Notes under the pieces: model-generated
What the model was told of the DNA's origin: nothing
The model's database searches: none
What the model saw: only the letters and a program-made list of their open reading frames with translations
Assembly (NCBI GenBank): GCA_003650815.1
Contig: QMSB01000006.1
Coordinates: 1-40,641, forward strand
Source of the DNA: Thermoprotei archaeon
Lineage (GTDB): Archaea > Thermoproteota > Thermoprotei > Thermofilales > B15-G2
DNA length: 40,641 nucleotides
Direction of reading: 5' to 3'
Position numbers and translations under genes: made by a program
Shown here: piece by piece, positions 39,501 through 40,641 of the stretch
Layout of the letters: each line of letters opens with the position of its first letter
How positions within the stretch are numbered: the stretch's first letter is position 1

Positions 39501-40457
39501 ATGGCTGCTGAACTGAAAATATATGTTGTAGGTATAGGGGGCAGGGGTCTTAATGCTCTTACTGCTATTAAGAGGAGAGGAATCCCTGTTAAAACTATTG
39601 GAATAGACACTGATTCTTCTGCTCTCTCTGTAGCTAAGTGTGATGAAAAGCTTCTTATAGGAGAGGACTTGACTAAAGGAAGATCTACTGCAGGTGTAAT
39701 GGAGATCGGAAGAAAAGCCATGGAAGCGCTTGCATATAAGATCGTAGAGAAAGTGGCAGACGGCGAAGTAGTTGTTTTAATATCAGGTTTAGGTGGAGGT
39801 GCTGGAAGTGGAGGACACACTGTATTAGTAGAGAGTATCAAAGAGAGATTTCCAGAAAAACTAGTCATATCGTTCGTGACAATACCATTCAAAACAGAAA
39901 GCGGAAATAGGATAAATAACGCTAAAATGGCTCTCTCCACAATAATAGACATATCCGATGTAACAGTAGTACACTTTAATGACTTACTTAAAGAAAAATA
40001 TCCCTCTCTTCCTCTCGTTAGAGCCTACAGGATTCTTGACAATAAAATAGAAGAGAGCTTACGGGCAATACTCGGACTTCAGAACATTAAACCTATACCC
40101 GGTGTGGTGAATGTAGACTTTAATTCATTTAAAGCAATAGCGATGAGGTCAGGGCTAGGCTTAATAAATGTCAAGGAAGCAGCCTCTGTGCTTTCAGCAT
40201 TTAAGGAAGCCTTAAAAGAAGAGTTCTGTGATATTGATGTAACAGGGTGCAAAGGAGCAGTAGTCTACATAGAGGGTAGCGAGACAGCCTTACAGACATC
40301 AGACATATATGACATATCCGGTACGCTGACTTCAACCTATGGAATACAAGTAGTATACTTTGGATTTAAGCCCAGCTGGGAGCTTACGCAGCCGAAGGTA
40401 GCTTTCATCGCAACAGGAGTTAAGTCCGAGTCTGTGAGAAAATTCCTAGAGGAGTGA
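39501..40457 (+). CDS. FtsZ/tubulin-superfamily protein, paralogue 4 (most divergent motifs)
   Basis: A 318-residue FtsZ-like protein. T1 is GIGGRGLNAL, T2 is IDTD in place of NTD, the signature is SGLGGGAGSGG (96-105, with Ala for the first Thr), T5 is VTIPFKTES (the final Gly is changed) and T7 is NVDFNS (Asn204, Asp206, Ser209). The second catalytic Asp is Ser. GTP binding is likely weakened but not excluded, since the glycine loop is intact. The C-terminus is VRKFLEE, with no tail. It follows the PRC-barrel gene by 12 nt and precedes paralogue 5 by 1 nt. Confidence 0.88.
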   Translation: MAAELKIYVVGIGGRGLNALTAIKRRGIPVKTIGIDTDSSALSVAKCDEKLLIGEDLTKGRSTAGVMEIGRKAMEALAYKIVEKVADGEVVVLISGLGGGAGSGGHTVLVESIKERFPEKLVISFVTIPFKTESGNRINNAKMALSTIIDISDVTVVHFNDLLKEKYPSLPLVRAYRILDNKIEESLRAILGLQNIKPIPGVVNVDFNSFKAIAMRSGLGLINVKEAASVLSAFKEALKEEFCDIDVTGCKGAVVYIEGSETALQTSDIYDISGTLTSTYGIQVVYFGFKPSWELTQPKVAFIATGVKSESVRKFLEE

Positions 40458-40458
40458 G

Positions 40459-40641
40459 ATGATGGCAGAGATAGCTAGACCGAGCATTGTTGTTATTGGT
40501 GTTGGTGGTTGCGGTGTTAATACTTTGAATAGGTTGTATGAGGTTGGTGCTACTGAGGATGTTTTAGCTGTTGCTGTTCATACTGAAGCAGTACACTTAC
40601 AGTCAGTTAAAATACCAAATAAAATACTAATAGGACAAACA
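40459..40641 (+). CDS. FtsZ/tubulin-superfamily protein, paralogue 5 (cut by the window end)
   Basis: ATG 40459 opens 61 codons to the edge. T1 GVGGCGVNTLNRL is clear, and T2 reads AVHTEAVHL where FtsZ has NTD, so Asn and Asp are replaced by His and Glu. The start is one nt after the previous stop, with GGAG just upstream; a second ATG follows directly. The signature and T7 loops lie outside the window. The array therefore has at least five members and continues to the right. Confidence 0.85.
   Translation, partial: MMAEIARPSIVVIGVGGCGVNTLNRLYEVGATEDVLAVAVHTEAVHLQSVKIPNKILIGQT

Noticed and set aside
39215-39952. 245-codon minus-strand frame across the PRC-barrel gene and FtsZ-like paralogue 4
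   Set aside because: Shadow of two well-supported genes; no ribosome site or domain.
1-40641. CRISPR arrays, insertion sequences, transposases and integrases
   Set aside because: No regularly spaced repeats, transposase-like proteins or terminal inverted repeats were seen anywhere.

Overview
The window is archaeal chromosome, gene dense and AT-leaning by eye. Most first genes start with GTG or ATG about 26 nt downstream of the centre of a TATA-like box, the signature of leaderless transcripts. Genes inside operons instead carry GGTGA-type Shine-Dalgarno motifs. A NurA-HerA pair, PhoU with an AbrB-type N-terminus, a geranylgeranyl-reductase-like flavoprotein, two likely C/D-box guide RNAs and many AGA/AGG/ATA codons suggest a thermophilic archaeon of the Thermoproteota/TACK type. 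I cannot place it in an order. No tRNA, rRNA, CRISPR array or insertion sequence is visible.

Positions 1-6332 hold the start of an M55 D-aminopeptidase, a small helical protein, two xylose-isomerase-type TIM-barrel proteins, an isoaspartyl peptidase/asparaginase, a GH38 alpha-mannosidase and a decayed membrane-protein gene. Positions 6338-16338 hold an AlkA-like glycosylase, an AEC permease, an alpha/beta hydrolase, a luciferase-family oxidoreductase, PhoU, a 44-residue membrane microprotein beside a geranylgeranyl-reductase-like flavoprotein, a GlcD-like/Fe-S oxidoreductase pair, and a two-HTH regulator. Positions 16406-25405 hold a membrane M28 peptidase diverging from an M1-like protein that has lost its catalytic residues, a C/D RNA candidate, a UroD-family methyltransferase-like protein, two small proteins, NurA-HerA, and a corrinoid protein. 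Positions 25431-35683 hold a second C/D RNA candidate, a nucleotidyltransferase, a sulfatase-fold enzyme with Thr at the nucleophile position, OsmC, a SWIM protein, a secreted M14 carboxypeptidase, a SpoIIM-like membrane protein, a secreted C39-like peptidase, NadE, two small (roadblock-like) proteins and pyruvate kinase.

The most unusual region is 35920-40641 and beyond the edge: one tight operon with five FtsZ/tubulin-superfamily paralogues (the fifth cut by the window end), interleaved with a 96-residue unknown protein and a 79-residue PRC-barrel protein. Gaps are 1 to 12 nt. Only the first paralogue keeps both catalytic aspartates of the T7 loop (DFAD). The next three read DFSN, DFSN and DFNS. 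All four complete copies end right after the core fold, with no C-terminal tail for FtsA or SepF. In FtsZ and tubulin the T7 loop of one subunit completes the GTPase site of the next, so this pattern suggests a multi-component polymer in which one subunit type supplies hydrolysis and the PRC-barrel and 96-residue proteins act as adaptors. PRC-barrel proteins (CdpB1/CdpB2) are known FtsZ partners in haloarchaea. The roadblock-like pair 2 kb upstream could belong to the same GTPase or cytoskeletal theme, which is inference only.

Two divergent gene pairs (M28/M1-like and SpoIIM-like/C39) each seem to share one A/T element placed about 26 nt from both start codons.
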